Assembly: GCA_902572345.1 (NCBI GenBank)
Contig: CACGEW010000001.1
Coordinates: 86,290 to 150,289 of the forward strand
Direction of reading: 5' to 3'
Origin: an uncultured Pelagibacteraceae bacterium
GTDB lineage: Bacteria; Pseudomonadota; Alphaproteobacteria; Pelagibacterales; Pelagibacteraceae
DNA length: 64,000 bases
Of the stretch, positions 55,248 to 64,000 are shown one piece after another. The translations under genes were made by a program, and so were the position numbers. The notes under the pieces are model-generated. The model was not told the origin of the DNA. It was given only the letters and a program-made list of their open reading frames with translations, and searched no databases. The first letter of the stretch is position 1. The number at the start of each line of letters is the position of its first letter.

Positions 55248-55981
55248 TGTTAAATATTAAAAATTTAGAAGCCACTATTGATAACAAGCATATTTTGAAA
55301 GGTTTAAATTTAAATATTAAGCCCGGGGAAGTTCATGCAATTATGGGCCCTAATGGTTCTGGAAAAAGTACACTAGCAAATGTGTTATCAGGCAAAAACG
55401 GTTATGAAATCAAAGGTGATATCAAATATAATGGAGAAAGCTTAAGCGAGCTTTCTACTGAAGAAAGAGCTCAAAAAGGAATTTTTTTAGCCTTTCAATA
55501 TCCTTTAGAAATACCAGGGGTTAATACAAACACTTTTTTAAGAACTTCCCTGAACTCAGTTAGAAAGGCCCAAGGTGATAAAGAATTAGATACATTAACT
55601 TTTTTAAAATTGATCAAAGAAAAAGCTTCAGAGCTTGGCATTGATGAAAAATTTTTATCACGTCAACTTAACGTTGGATTTTCTGGCGGAGAAAAGAAAA
55701 AAAATGAGATTTTACAAATGAAACTCTTGCAACCAAAGTTATCAATTTTAGATGAGACAGATTCAGGTTTAGATATTGACGCACTTAAAATTGTGGCTGA
55801 TGGAGTGAATTCTTACAAAAGTAAAGAAAATGCTTTTTTAATAATTACACACTATCAAAGATTACTTGATTATATAAAGCCTGATTACGTCCACGTCCTA
55901 TCTAATGGGAAAATTATTAAAACTGGTGATGCAGATCTCGGAGTTCAATTAGAAAAAACAGGTTATTCAAATATAGTTTAG
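55247..55981 (+). CDS. sufC: Fe-S assembly ATPase SufC
   Basis: IMGPNGSGKSTLANVLSG, FLAFQYPLEIPGV, FSGGEKKKNEILQM, LDETDSGLDIDALK. Confidence 0.98.
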   Translation: MLNIKNLEATIDNKHILKGLNLNIKPGEVHAIMGPNGSGKSTLANVLSGKNGYEIKGDIKYNGESLSELSTEERAQKGIFLAFQYPLEIPGVNTNTFLRTSLNSVRKAQGDKELDTLTFLKLIKEKASELGIDEKFLSRQLNVGFSGGEKKKNEILQMKLLQPKLSILDETDSGLDIDALKIVADGVNSYKSKENAFLIITHYQRLLDYIKPDYVHVLSNGKIIKTGDADLGVQLEKTGYSNIV

Positions 55982-57226
55982 ATGAAACAAAATTACGACT
56001 TTAAAATAGATAAGATTAAAGATCTTACTTCAGAGGAAATAAGTTTAAGAAAAAAAAACTTAGACCTTTTTTATCAAACTGGCTTTCCTAATAAAAAAGA
56101 TGAAGACTGGAAATTTTCTGATCTTAATTCAATTTTAAGCAATAACTTCAATAAAATTGCTAATAATGATTTTTTACCAAGAGAGAAAGAATTCAAAATA
56201 ATTGATGAATTTGAACATAATTTTATTTCATTGTTTAATGGAAAACTTATATCTAAAGATTTCCCTTATGAAGAAAAAAATAAAATCTTAATAAACAATT
56301 TTAATTACAAGGATGGTTTAGCTTTAGATAGTAAAAATTCATTATACTTGCTTAACAACGCTTTAGCTACAGGCGGTTTTTCTTTAGAGATTTCCAAAAA
56401 CTATAAATTGAAAAAACCATTAGTTGTTTATAATAATTTTTCTAATTCATTGAAGGAAAAAATAGTAAATTATAAAAATTCAATCATTTTAAATGAAAAT
56501 TCAGAATTAAATATAATTAATTACATAAATAATTCTTCAAAAGAAAACTTTATGGTAAACATCTTAGAAAATATAAATATCAAAAAAGATTCTTCGTTAA
56601 ATAATATCTTAATAAATAATTCTAAATGTAATTGTTATTTTTATAAATATATAAAGAGTGACCTAGAAAAAAATTCAAATTTTAAAAATTATTTATTATC
56701 TTCTGGTTTGAAATTTAATAAGCTTGATATTGAAATTAATCTTAATGAAGAAAATTCAAATAGCAGCGTTTTTTCAGCTTTAAATTTAATAAATAAAGAG
56801 CATCAAGAAATTAAGACTCGAATAAATCATAATGCCTCAAATTGTAATAGCTACCAGAAGGTAAAAAATGTTTTAAATGATGAAAGCAAAGGCGTTTATC
56901 AAGGAAAAATTTTCGTTAAAAATATTGCACAAAAAACAGATGCCTATCAATTAAGTAAAGCTTTAATTTTAAACGATGCAGCAGAATTTGATGCAAAACC
57001 TGAGTTGGAAATTTATGCAGATGACGTTAAATGTTCTCACGGTTCTACTTCTGGAAGTATAGATTTAAATTCAATACATTATTTAAAATCTAGAGGCATT
57101 CCTGAAAATGAAGCTTATCAAATGCTAATTAATGGCTTTTTAAGTGAAATCTTAGAAAAATTACCTGAAGGAAAAATAAAAAATTTTTTAAAAGAAAAAT
57201 TAGAAAGACAAATTAATGGATATTAA
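55982..57226 (+). CDS. sufD: Fe-S assembly protein SufD
   Basis: AEFDAKPELEIYADDVKCSHGSTSGSID; between sufC and sufS. Confidence 0.95.
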   Translation: MKQNYDFKIDKIKDLTSEEISLRKKNLDLFYQTGFPNKKDEDWKFSDLNSILSNNFNKIANNDFLPREKEFKIIDEFEHNFISLFNGKLISKDFPYEEKNKILINNFNYKDGLALDSKNSLYLLNNALATGGFSLEISKNYKLKKPLVVYNNFSNSLKEKIVNYKNSIILNENSELNIINYINNSSKENFMVNILENINIKKDSSLNNILINNSKCNCYFYKYIKSDLEKNSNFKNYLLSSGLKFNKLDIEINLNEENSNSSVFSALNLINKEHQEIKTRINHNASNCNSYQKVKNVLNDESKGVYQGKIFVKNIAQKTDAYQLSKALILNDAAEFDAKPELEIYADDVKCSHGSTSGSIDLNSIHYLKSRGIPENEAYQMLINGFLSEILEKLPEGKIKNFLKEKLERQINGY

Positions 57227-58433
57227 AAATATAAAAAAAGAGTTTCCAATTTTTAAACAAAAAATTAATGGTAAACCTTTGGTCTATTTGGATAGTGCTA
57301 ACTCATCTCAAAAACCAAAAGTGGTTATAGATAAAATCTCAAACTTTTATGAAACAGAGTTTTCTAATGTTGGGAGAAGCGTTCATACTCTGGCAGTAAA
57401 AGCAACAAATAGATTTGAGGCTACAAGAGATAAAGTTCAAAAATATTTAAATGCCAAACATAGAGAAGAAATAATATTTACTAAAGGTGCAACAGAAGCA
57501 ATAAATTTAGTAGCTTCGTCTTATGGCAAAAAATATATAAATAAAGGAGACGAAATATTAATAACAGAATTAGAACATCATTCTAACTATGTTCCTTGGA
57601 ATTTTTTAAGAACTGAAAAAAAGGCTGTAATAAAATTTGCTCAAGTTAATGAAGGTGGCGATGTCGAGATAGAAGAAATTAAAAAACTTATTACTAATAA
57701 AACTAAAATGATTGCTATCACTCACATATCAAATGTAACAGGAGCAGTTTTACCAATAAGAAAAATTGTAGATCTTGCAAAAGAAAAAAATATTCCAGTA
57801 TTGGTTGATGGGACACAAGGTGCGCCACATTCCAAAATCGATATGCAAAAAATCGGATGTGATTTTTATGCAATATCCTGTCATAAAATGTACGGACCAA
57901 ACGGTCTAGGTATATTGTACATGAAAAAAAAATGGATTGATGATTTGCCGCCATATCAAGGCGGTGGCGGAATGATTAATGAAGTGAAAAAAGAAGATAT
58001 AACTTTTGCAGATGCTTATACTAAATTTGAGGCTGGAACAATGCAAACAGCAGAAGTAGTTGCATTCGCTGAGTCTCTAAATTTTATCGAGGATTTAGGT
58101 ATTAAAAATATCGCCTCTCATGAGAATGAGATTTTACAATATGGTTTAGAAAAATTAAGAAAAAACAATTCTGTAAATATAATTGGCGATCCAAAAGAAA
58201 GAGGGTCAGTTTTATGTTTTACTCTAAAGGACATTCATCCTCATGATATTGCAACTATTTTGGATGATGATGGAGTTGCAATAAGAGCCGGACATCATTG
58301 TTGTCAAATATTACATGATAAACTTGGTATACCTGCAACAGCTAGAGCTTCAATTGGAGTTTATAATGATAAAGAGGATATAGACAAATTATCTGAAGCA
58401 ATTCAAAAATGTCAGAAAGTATTTCAAAATTAA
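57216..58433 (+). CDS. sufS: Cysteine desulfurase SufS
   Basis: VYLDSANSSQKPKVVID, AISCHKMYGPNGLGILY (PLP Lys), IRAGHHCCQ (active Cys). Confidence 0.97.
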   Translation: MDIKNIKKEFPIFKQKINGKPLVYLDSANSSQKPKVVIDKISNFYETEFSNVGRSVHTLAVKATNRFEATRDKVQKYLNAKHREEIIFTKGATEAINLVASSYGKKYINKGDEILITELEHHSNYVPWNFLRTEKKAVIKFAQVNEGGDVEIEEIKKLITNKTKMIAITHISNVTGAVLPIRKIVDLAKEKNIPVLVDGTQGAPHSKIDMQKIGCDFYAISCHKMYGPNGLGILYMKKKWIDDLPPYQGGGGMINEVKKEDITFADAYTKFEAGTMQTAEVVAFAESLNFIEDLGIKNIASHENEILQYGLEKLRKNNSVNIIGDPKERGSVLCFTLKDIHPHDIATILDDDGVAIRAGHHCCQILHDKLGIPATARASIGVYNDKEDIDKLSEAIQKCQKVFQN

Positions 58434-58874
58434 ATGGAACTTAAAGAGCTATATCAAGAAATTATTTTAGATCATGGAAAAAATCCTAGAAATAAAGGAA
58501 AGTGCAATGGCTACACTAATGATGCAAAAGCTCACAATCCTTTGTGTGGTGACAAAGTTCATATTTTTTTAAAACTTAACAAAGAAAAAGAAATTGAAGA
58601 TTTAAGCTTTGAGGGGGAAGGGTGTGCTATCTCTTTGGCCTCAGCATCTATTTTGACAGAAACTGTTAAAGGAAAAGATCTATCATTTTTAAAGAAAGTT
58701 AATGAGGATTTTATAAACATGATTAAAAATAAAACAAAAATTACATTAAATAGCCTTACCGAAGATCAGATTACTACGATTACTTCTTTATCCGGGGTAC
58801 AAGAATTTCCAATGAGGGTTAAATGCGCCACAATGGCTTGGCATACTTGTTTGTCAGCAGTTGAAAAAAAATGA
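58434..58874 (+). CDS. sufU: SufU/IscU-like sulfur relay or scaffold protein
   Basis: HNPLCGD, FEGEGCAISLASASILTETVKGK, LSGVQEFPMRVKCATMAWHT; extra segment typical of SufU rather than IscU. Confidence 0.88.
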   Translation: MELKELYQEIILDHGKNPRNKGKCNGYTNDAKAHNPLCGDKVHIFLKLNKEKEIEDLSFEGEGCAISLASASILTETVKGKDLSFLKKVNEDFINMIKNKTKITLNSLTEDQITTITSLSGVQEFPMRVKCATMAWHTCLSAVEKK

Positions 58875-59173
58875 GCGAATTAAAAGATAAAGTAATATTA
58901 GAGATTAAAAAGATTTATGATCCTGAAATACCGGTGAATATATATGAATTGGGTCTAATTTATAAAATAGACATTGAAAATGCAAAAAAAGTTAATATAG
59001 AAATGACTTTGACCTCTCCAAATTGTCCAGTAGCTGAAAGTTTGCCTAAAATGGTTAAAGATAATATATTAAAACTAGATGGTGTTGATGATGTTGATTT
59101 AAAATTAGTCTGGGATCCACCTTGGACTAAAGATAAAATGTCTGAAGCCGCAAAATTAGAATTGAATTTATGA
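58871..59173 (+). CDS. DUF59/MIP18 family Fe-S protein (SufT-like)
   Basis: IYDPEIPVNIYELGLIY, MTLTSPNCPVAESLP, LVWDPPWTKDKMSEAAKLEL. Confidence 0.92.
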   Translation: MSELKDKVILEIKKIYDPEIPVNIYELGLIYKIDIENAKKVNIEMTLTSPNCPVAESLPKMVKDNILKLDGVDDVDLKLVWDPPWTKDKMSEAAKLELNL

Positions 59174-59505
59174 GCGAACAAGTAATAAAATTAAGTCAAA
59201 ATGCAGCTGAAAGAATTAAAGAAATTATGTCTAAAGCTGAAGATAAAACTATTGGTGTAAGGGTGGGTGTAAAATCTGGCGGTTGTGCCGGAATGTCTTA
59301 TATTATGGAGTATGCAAAGGATATTAAACCTAATGAGGAGATTGTAGAGGATAAAGGAGTAAAAGTTTTAATTGACCCTAAAGCAATAATGTACCTTTTG
59401 GGAACAGAAATGGATTATAAGAAAGAGAAGTTTTCATCTCAGTTTGTTTTTAAGAATCCTAATGAAACTGAGCGTTGTGGTTGCGGAGAATCTTTTAAAG
59501 TTTAG
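59170..59505 (+). CDS. sufA: A-type Fe-S carrier (SufA/IscA family)
   Basis: GVKSGGCAGMSYIMEY and CGCGESF cysteine motifs. Confidence 0.94.
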   Translation: MSEQVIKLSQNAAERIKEIMSKAEDKTIGVRVGVKSGGCAGMSYIMEYAKDIKPNEEIVEDKGVKVLIDPKAIMYLLGTEMDYKKEKFSSQFVFKNPNETERCGCGESFKV

Positions 59506-60908
59506 CCGCTGTAATACATTTCAAATTCGATTGGATGAGGTGTATGTTCGAATTTATAGATTTCTTGGAATTTTAATTCAATATAAGCGTCGATTTGATC
59601 ATCAGTAAATACCCCACCTTCTGTTAAAAATTTTCTGTCTTTATCAAGGTTTTGCATGGCTTCTCTTAAAGAACCACAGACAGTTGGTAGTTTTTTAACT
59701 TCATCTTCAGATAATGAATATAAATCGTCATCAAAAGATTTTCCTGGATCGATTTTGTTTTTAATTCCGTCTATTCCGGCCATTAGCATTGAAGCAAATG
59801 TTAAATAAGGATTTCCTGCAGCATCTGGAAATCTAATTTCACATCTTGCTGCTTTTGGATTCATTATTACCGGTATTCTACAAGATGCAGATCTATTCCT
59901 TGCTGAATAAGCAAGAATTACTGGTGCTTCAAAACCAGGAATTAAACGTTTGTAGCTGTTAGTTGTAGCATTTGAAAATGCATTTATTGCTTTTGCGTGT
60001 TTTAATATTCCGCCAATATAATATAAAGCTTCTTTAGATAGACCAGCGTACTCTTTACCCATAAAAACTGGAGTATTGCCTTTCCAAATTGATTGATGAC
60101 AGTGCATTCCTGATCCATTATCACCTTTTACTGGCTTTGGCATAAAAGTAGCTGTTTTTCCAAAAGAGTGAGTTACCATTTGAACTGCATACTTATAAAG
60201 TTGAACGTTATCAGCTTGATTAGTTAAAGTTCCAAAATACATTCCAAGCTCATGTTGACTTGGAGCTACTTCATGGTGATGTTTTTCAACTTTTACACCC
60301 ATATCTTTAAGTGCTTTTAAATACTCACCTCTCATATCTTGAGCACTATCAACTGGAGGCACTGGGAAATAACCACCTTTAATTCCAGGTCTATGACCCA
60401 TATTACCATTTTCATATTTTTTTCCAGTATTGTAAGGTCCTTCAGAGCTATCAATACTAAAACTGGTCTCGTTCATTTCGTTTTTAAATCTAACATCATC
60501 AAAAACAAAAAATTCAGGTTCGGGTCCAAAATAAGACTTATCTCCGATACCAGATTTTTTCAAATACGCTTCAGCTTTTTTTGCTGTTCCTCTAGGATCT
60601 CTTTCATAAGGATCTTTTTTTACCGCGTCTAAAATATCGCAAAAAATATTTAAGGTTGTATGAGAATTGAATGGATCTATGATTGGTCTATCTAAGTCAG
60701 GTTTTAAAATCATGTCTGACTCATTTATCGCTTTCCATCCAGCTATTGAGGAGCCGTCAAAGAACACGCCATTGCTGAGCATATCCTCATCAACGATTGT
60801 TGAGTCCATAGTTAAATGCTGAAGTTTGCCTTTGGGGTCAGTAAATCTTAGATCTACAAATTCAACTTGTTTATCCTTAATAAGCTTTAAAACGTCTTTT
60901 GAACTCAT
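59502..60908 (-). CDS. glnA: Glutamine synthetase type I
   Basis: VDLRFTDPKGKLQHLT, DGSSIAGW, NGSGMHCHQSIWK, NATTNSYKRLIPGFEAP, SFDDDLYSLSEDE adenylylation-site region. Confidence 0.98.
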   Translation of the reverse strand: MSSKDVLKLIKDKQVEFVDLRFTDPKGKLQHLTMDSTIVDEDMLSNGVFFDGSSIAGWKAINESDMILKPDLDRPIIDPFNSHTTLNIFCDILDAVKKDPYERDPRGTAKKAEAYLKKSGIGDKSYFGPEPEFFVFDDVRFKNEMNETSFSIDSSEGPYNTGKKYENGNMGHRPGIKGGYFPVPPVDSAQDMRGEYLKALKDMGVKVEKHHHEVAPSQHELGMYFGTLTNQADNVQLYKYAVQMVTHSFGKTATFMPKPVKGDNGSGMHCHQSIWKGNTPVFMGKEYAGLSKEALYYIGGILKHAKAINAFSNATTNSYKRLIPGFEAPVILAYSARNRSASCRIPVIMNPKAARCEIRFPDAAGNPYLTFASMLMAGIDGIKNKIDPGKSFDDDLYSLSEDEVKKLPTVCGSLREAMQNLDKDRKFLTEGGVFTDDQIDAYIELKFQEIYKFEHTPHPIEFEMYYSG

Positions 60909-61026
60909 TTCGCTCCTTTAAGTTTTTGTATAATTGATGTGAACATATATAAGGAAGCTTTTTATAGTATAATTAAATAAATATATCAGCTATGCATTTA
61001 TCACATATCCACACCCCAGACCTGTA

Positions 61027-61905
61027 ATGAGAGAAGCAAATACTTTTGATTTATCTTTATTAATATTACTTGCTGTTATTTGGGGCTCATCTTTCTTCAA
61101 TATTAAGATAGCAACTTACTCTTATGACCCTATCACACTTGCATTAGTAAGAGTAATTTTTGCGAGTATACCTCTATTAATTCTTTGTAAAATAAGCGGA
61201 ATAAAAATCGAGGCTTTTAGTAAAAATTGGAAATGGTATGCTTTGATAGGCCTCTGTAATATTGCAATACCTTTTGTATTAATTGCAATAGGCACAGCAA
61301 AAATTAATAGTTATCTTGCAGCAATATTGATGAGCACAACACCTTTGAGTGGATCAATACTCGCACATTTTTTTACTAAAGATGAAAAACTATCTTATAT
61401 GAAGTCATTAGGTGTTTTGATTGGATTTAGTGGAATTGTATTATTATTCTTTGATAAAGTTATTATTAATAATGAAAATTATATGTATGCTCTCATAACT
61501 ATTTTAGGATCAACATTTTACTGCATTGGGGGTTTATTGACTTTAAAATTAAAAAATAAAATAAATGAAAATGTAACTACATCTACAACATTATGGTCAG
61601 TAATTTTTCTTTTACCTTTTTCATTAATAATTGAAACACCTTGGCAGTCTTCACCAACCTTAGTCTCAACTCTTTCATTATTATATTTAGGTGTTATTGC
61701 TACAGGATTAGCATGGTTGATAAGATTTAGAATTTTAACTGTAAATGGTTTAGTTTTTCAAACTCAAGTAGCGTATTTAATACCAATATTTGGAATTATT
61801 TTTGGATATTTCCTAATGGACGAAGTAATTACTTGGAAAGTGATAGCATCATTAGTTGTAATACTTATTGGAATTTATATATTTAAAAAAAATAACAAAG
61901 GATAA
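61027..61905 (+). CDS. EamA/DMT family transporter
   Basis: About 10 TM helices; LAVIWGSSFFNIKIA N-terminal motif. Confidence 0.9.
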   Translation: MREANTFDLSLLILLAVIWGSSFFNIKIATYSYDPITLALVRVIFASIPLLILCKISGIKIEAFSKNWKWYALIGLCNIAIPFVLIAIGTAKINSYLAAILMSTTPLSGSILAHFFTKDEKLSYMKSLGVLIGFSGIVLLFFDKVIINNENYMYALITILGSTFYCIGGLLTLKLKNKINENVTTSTTLWSVIFLLPFSLIIETPWQSSPTLVSTLSLLYLGVIATGLAWLIRFRILTVNGLVFQTQVAYLIPIFGIIFGYFLMDEVITWKVIASLVVILIGIYIFKKNNKG

Positions 61906-61912
61906 AAAATAA

Positions 61913-62974
61913 ATGGGCACAGAGTCAATTGAAGCAAGTTTTTTATCAATTTTCGCTTTAATTAGTTTTTTTATTTTTTTGCTTGTAAGTAAATACTCAC
62001 ATAGAATAAAAGGTGGCGCTTTACTTGATAAGGATTTTTTAAAACCTCAAGCTTTCCATGATATTCCTGTCACTCGAAGCGGAGGGATAGCTATTATTAT
62101 TTCTTTAAGTATTTTTTTTTATATTTATTTCTTATTGTATGCAGAAGTTTTATATAATTATATTTTTATAAGTTACTCAGTGTTTATAGTTGGTTTTTTA
62201 GATGACTTAAAAATTAATATAAAACCATTGAGTAGATTAATAATTATGGTAATTCTTCTTTTCAATTTCATATTTATATTGCCAATAAAGATCCTAAACA
62301 TAGATATTCCTTTTTTAACAACTTTAATGACGAGCCATATGTTTTCTTCAATATTTGTACTATTTTGTTTTCTATTTGTTATAAATGGCGCTAATTTAAT
62401 AGATGGTTTTAATGGTTTATTAACAATTAATTTAATTATAATAAATATTATATTAGCTTACATTAATATAAATAATAATCACTTAGAATTTTCAATTTTG
62501 ATAATCTCACAAGTTATAATTCTTTTATCGTTTTTATTATTTAACTTTCCAAGTGCAAAAATTTTTCTAGGTGACAGTGGAGCCTATACCATGGGAGCGC
62601 TCGCTGGCTTGAATACAATAATTACAAATAATTTAAATCCTGCTATCTCCTCATTTTTCTTTTGCACACTTTTATTTTATCTTTTTTTTGAAGTTTTTTT
62701 CTCTTTTTTGAGAAAAATTTTACAAAAAAAATCCCCGATTTATCCTGATAATGAACATTTGCACATGCTAAGTTTTTATAAAATTTCAAGCAGCTTTGGA
62801 AAGAATAGAGGTAATTATTTAAACTCAATAATTATTAATCTTTTCTACTTAATTTTAATAATACCTGGGTTGTATTTATTAAACGACCCTCTATTAAGTA
62901 GGTATTGGTTCTTTATCTTATTACTAATATACCTAATAATTTATTCTAGACTTTATCGTTTAACAAAAAATTAA
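61913..62974 (+). CDS. Polyprenyl-phosphate N-acetylhexosamine-1-phosphate transferase (WecA/MraY superfamily, GT4)
   Basis: HDIPVTRSGGIAIIISL, GFLDDLKINIKPLSRL, GANLIDGFNGLLTIN, IFLGDSGAYTMGALAG. Confidence 0.92.
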   Translation: MGTESIEASFLSIFALISFFIFLLVSKYSHRIKGGALLDKDFLKPQAFHDIPVTRSGGIAIIISLSIFFYIYFLLYAEVLYNYIFISYSVFIVGFLDDLKINIKPLSRLIIMVILLFNFIFILPIKILNIDIPFLTTLMTSHMFSSIFVLFCFLFVINGANLIDGFNGLLTINLIIINIILAYININNNHLEFSILIISQVIILLSFLLFNFPSAKIFLGDSGAYTMGALAGLNTIITNNLNPAISSFFFCTLLFYLFFEVFFSFLRKILQKKSPIYPDNEHLHMLSFYKISSSFGKNRGNYLNSIIINLFYLILIIPGLYLLNDPLLSRYWFFILLLIYLIIYSRLYRLTKN

Positions 62975-63004
62975 TTTGATATATAAAACTACGATTAAGT
63001 TAAG

Positions 63005-63088
63005 GGCAAGTGGCGGAATTGGTATACGCGCTGGTCTTAGAAACCAGTGCCGCAAGGCTTAAGAGTTCGAGTCTCTTCTTGCCCACCA
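63005..63088 (+). tRNA. tRNA-Leu(UAG), CCA encoded
   Basis: Acceptor GGGCAAG/CTTGCCC, anticodon stem CTGGT/ACCAG with loop CTTAGAA (anticodon TAG at 63039-63041), long variable arm TGCCGCAAGGCTTA, AGTTCGAGTCTC T-arm, terminal ACCA. Confidence 0.97.
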
Positions 63089-63095
63089 TATTATT

Positions 63096-64000
63096 ATGAA
63101 AGTAGAAGTAAAATCAAAAAAAGGACTTAGAACAATTTTATCTGTAATAGTTGATAAAAAAAACATACAGACAAAAATGGACGAGAGACTTAAAGAACTT
63201 CAAAAAGAAGTAGCCTTAAAAGGTTTCAGGCCAGGAAAAGTTCCTCCAGAGGTAATTAAAAGTCAATTTGGAAAATCCATATACGGGGAGGTTGTAGATA
63301 AGATTTTAAGAGAAACTACCACAAAAGCTATAGATGAAAAAAAATTAAAAGTTGCAGGTCAACCAAAAATTGACTTAAAACAGTTTGGTGAAGGAAAAGA
63401 TTTAAATTATGAGCTACAAATTGACTGTTTGCCAAGCGTTACCCTAAAAAGCTTTGATAAATTTAAAGCTACAAGTTTTAAAGTAAAAATCGAAGATAAA
63501 ATTATTGATGAAAAATTAAAAGAAATTGCAAATCAAAACAAACAATATGAAGATAAAAATGAAAATGAAAAAGCAATCAATGGAGATCAAATTACCTTTG
63601 ATTATTCAGCTACAGTAGACGGTAATAAATTTGATGGTAGTGAGGGAAAAGGCGTTCAATTAGAGCTTGGTAAAGATCTTTTTTTAAAAGGGTTTGATGA
63701 GCAGTTAATTGGTGTGAAAAAAAATGATACAAAAATATTAGATGCTACACTTCCAGCCAATCATCCGAAAAAAGAACTTGCTAACAAAAAAACTAAATTT
63801 GTTTGTAAAATTTTAAATGTTAAAAAACCAAAAGCTAGTAAAATTGATGATGATTTCGCTAAATTAATGGGAGCAAAAGATATTAAAGATTTAAAATCTT
63901 TAATTGAAAAACAGATTTCAGGGCAATATTCTCAAGCACTTAATGGGATCACTAAAAAAGAAATATTAGATCAAATCGAAAAAAATCATCAGGTTGATTT
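63096..64000 (+). CDS. tig: Trigger factor (3' end outside window)
   Basis: Translation MKVEVKSKKGLRTILSVIVDKKNIQTKMDERLKELQKEVALKGFRPGKVPPEVIKSQFG is the TF N-terminal signature; PPIase-like DQITFDYSATVDGNKFDGSEGKGVQLELG. Open to the window end, so absent from the ORF track. Confidence 0.95.
   Translation, partial: MKVEVKSKKGLRTILSVIVDKKNIQTKMDERLKELQKEVALKGFRPGKVPPEVIKSQFGKSIYGEVVDKILRETTTKAIDEKKLKVAGQPKIDLKQFGEGKDLNYELQIDCLPSVTLKSFDKFKATSFKVKIEDKIIDEKLKEIANQNKQYEDKNENEKAINGDQITFDYSATVDGNKFDGSEGKGVQLELGKDLFLKGFDEQLIGVKKNDTKILDATLPANHPKKELANKKTKFVCKILNVKKPKASKIDDDFAKLMGAKDIKDLKSLIEKQISGQYSQALNGITKKEILDQIEKNHQVD

Noticed and set aside
61001-61017. ATATCCACA / TTATCACAT DnaA-box-like strings, possible origin
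   Set aside because: One near-match only, no cluster of boxes, no dnaA/dnaN/gidA context; not enough for an origin.
1-64000. CRISPR arrays, transposons, prophage, toxin-antitoxin or defence genes
   Set aside because: No repeat-spacer arrays, transposase, integrase or phage-like ORFs seen; every sizeable ORF has a housekeeping or conserved-family assignment.

Overview
This AT-rich, gene-dense window looks like a chromosomal segment of a SAR11-type alphaproteobacterium (Pelagibacterales). That placement is inferred from base composition, protein similarity recalled from memory, and gene neighbourhoods. It holds about 58 protein genes plus one tRNA-Leu(UAG), almost all core housekeeping: aldehyde dehydrogenase/DUF779, alaS, icd, psd-pssA-rlmE, guaB/guaA/panB, a bamB-like gene, purF-cvpA, an RND exporter, dnaB, rplI-rpsR-rpsF, fabD-fabG-acpP-gmk, rsmA-pdxA-surA-lptD-lptG-lptF, pepA, ndk, purN-purM, hda, aspS, accBC-aroQ, thiS-thiG, rng/rne, PBP1A, prfB, tyrS, anmK, an iscR-suf operon, glnA, an EamA transporter, a WecA/MraY-type transferase and tig. 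I saw no CRISPR array, transposon, prophage or obvious defence island. I did not find a clearly new multi-gene system. The items most worth a second look are: (i) all ten convergent gene pairs overlap at their stop codons, seven by exactly 4 nt; (ii) an IMP dehydrogenase lacking its CBS module; (iii) an RNase E/G lacking the CPxCxG Zn-link; (iv) a stand-alone protein resembling the C-terminus of class II ribonucleotide reductase; (v) a prfB +1 programmed frameshift that the ORF track splits; (vi) an IscR-type operator upstream of iscR-suf; (vii) a tRNA-Leu only 7 nt upstream of the tig start codon; (viii) a perfect 11-bp hairpin just before the DUF779 gene.
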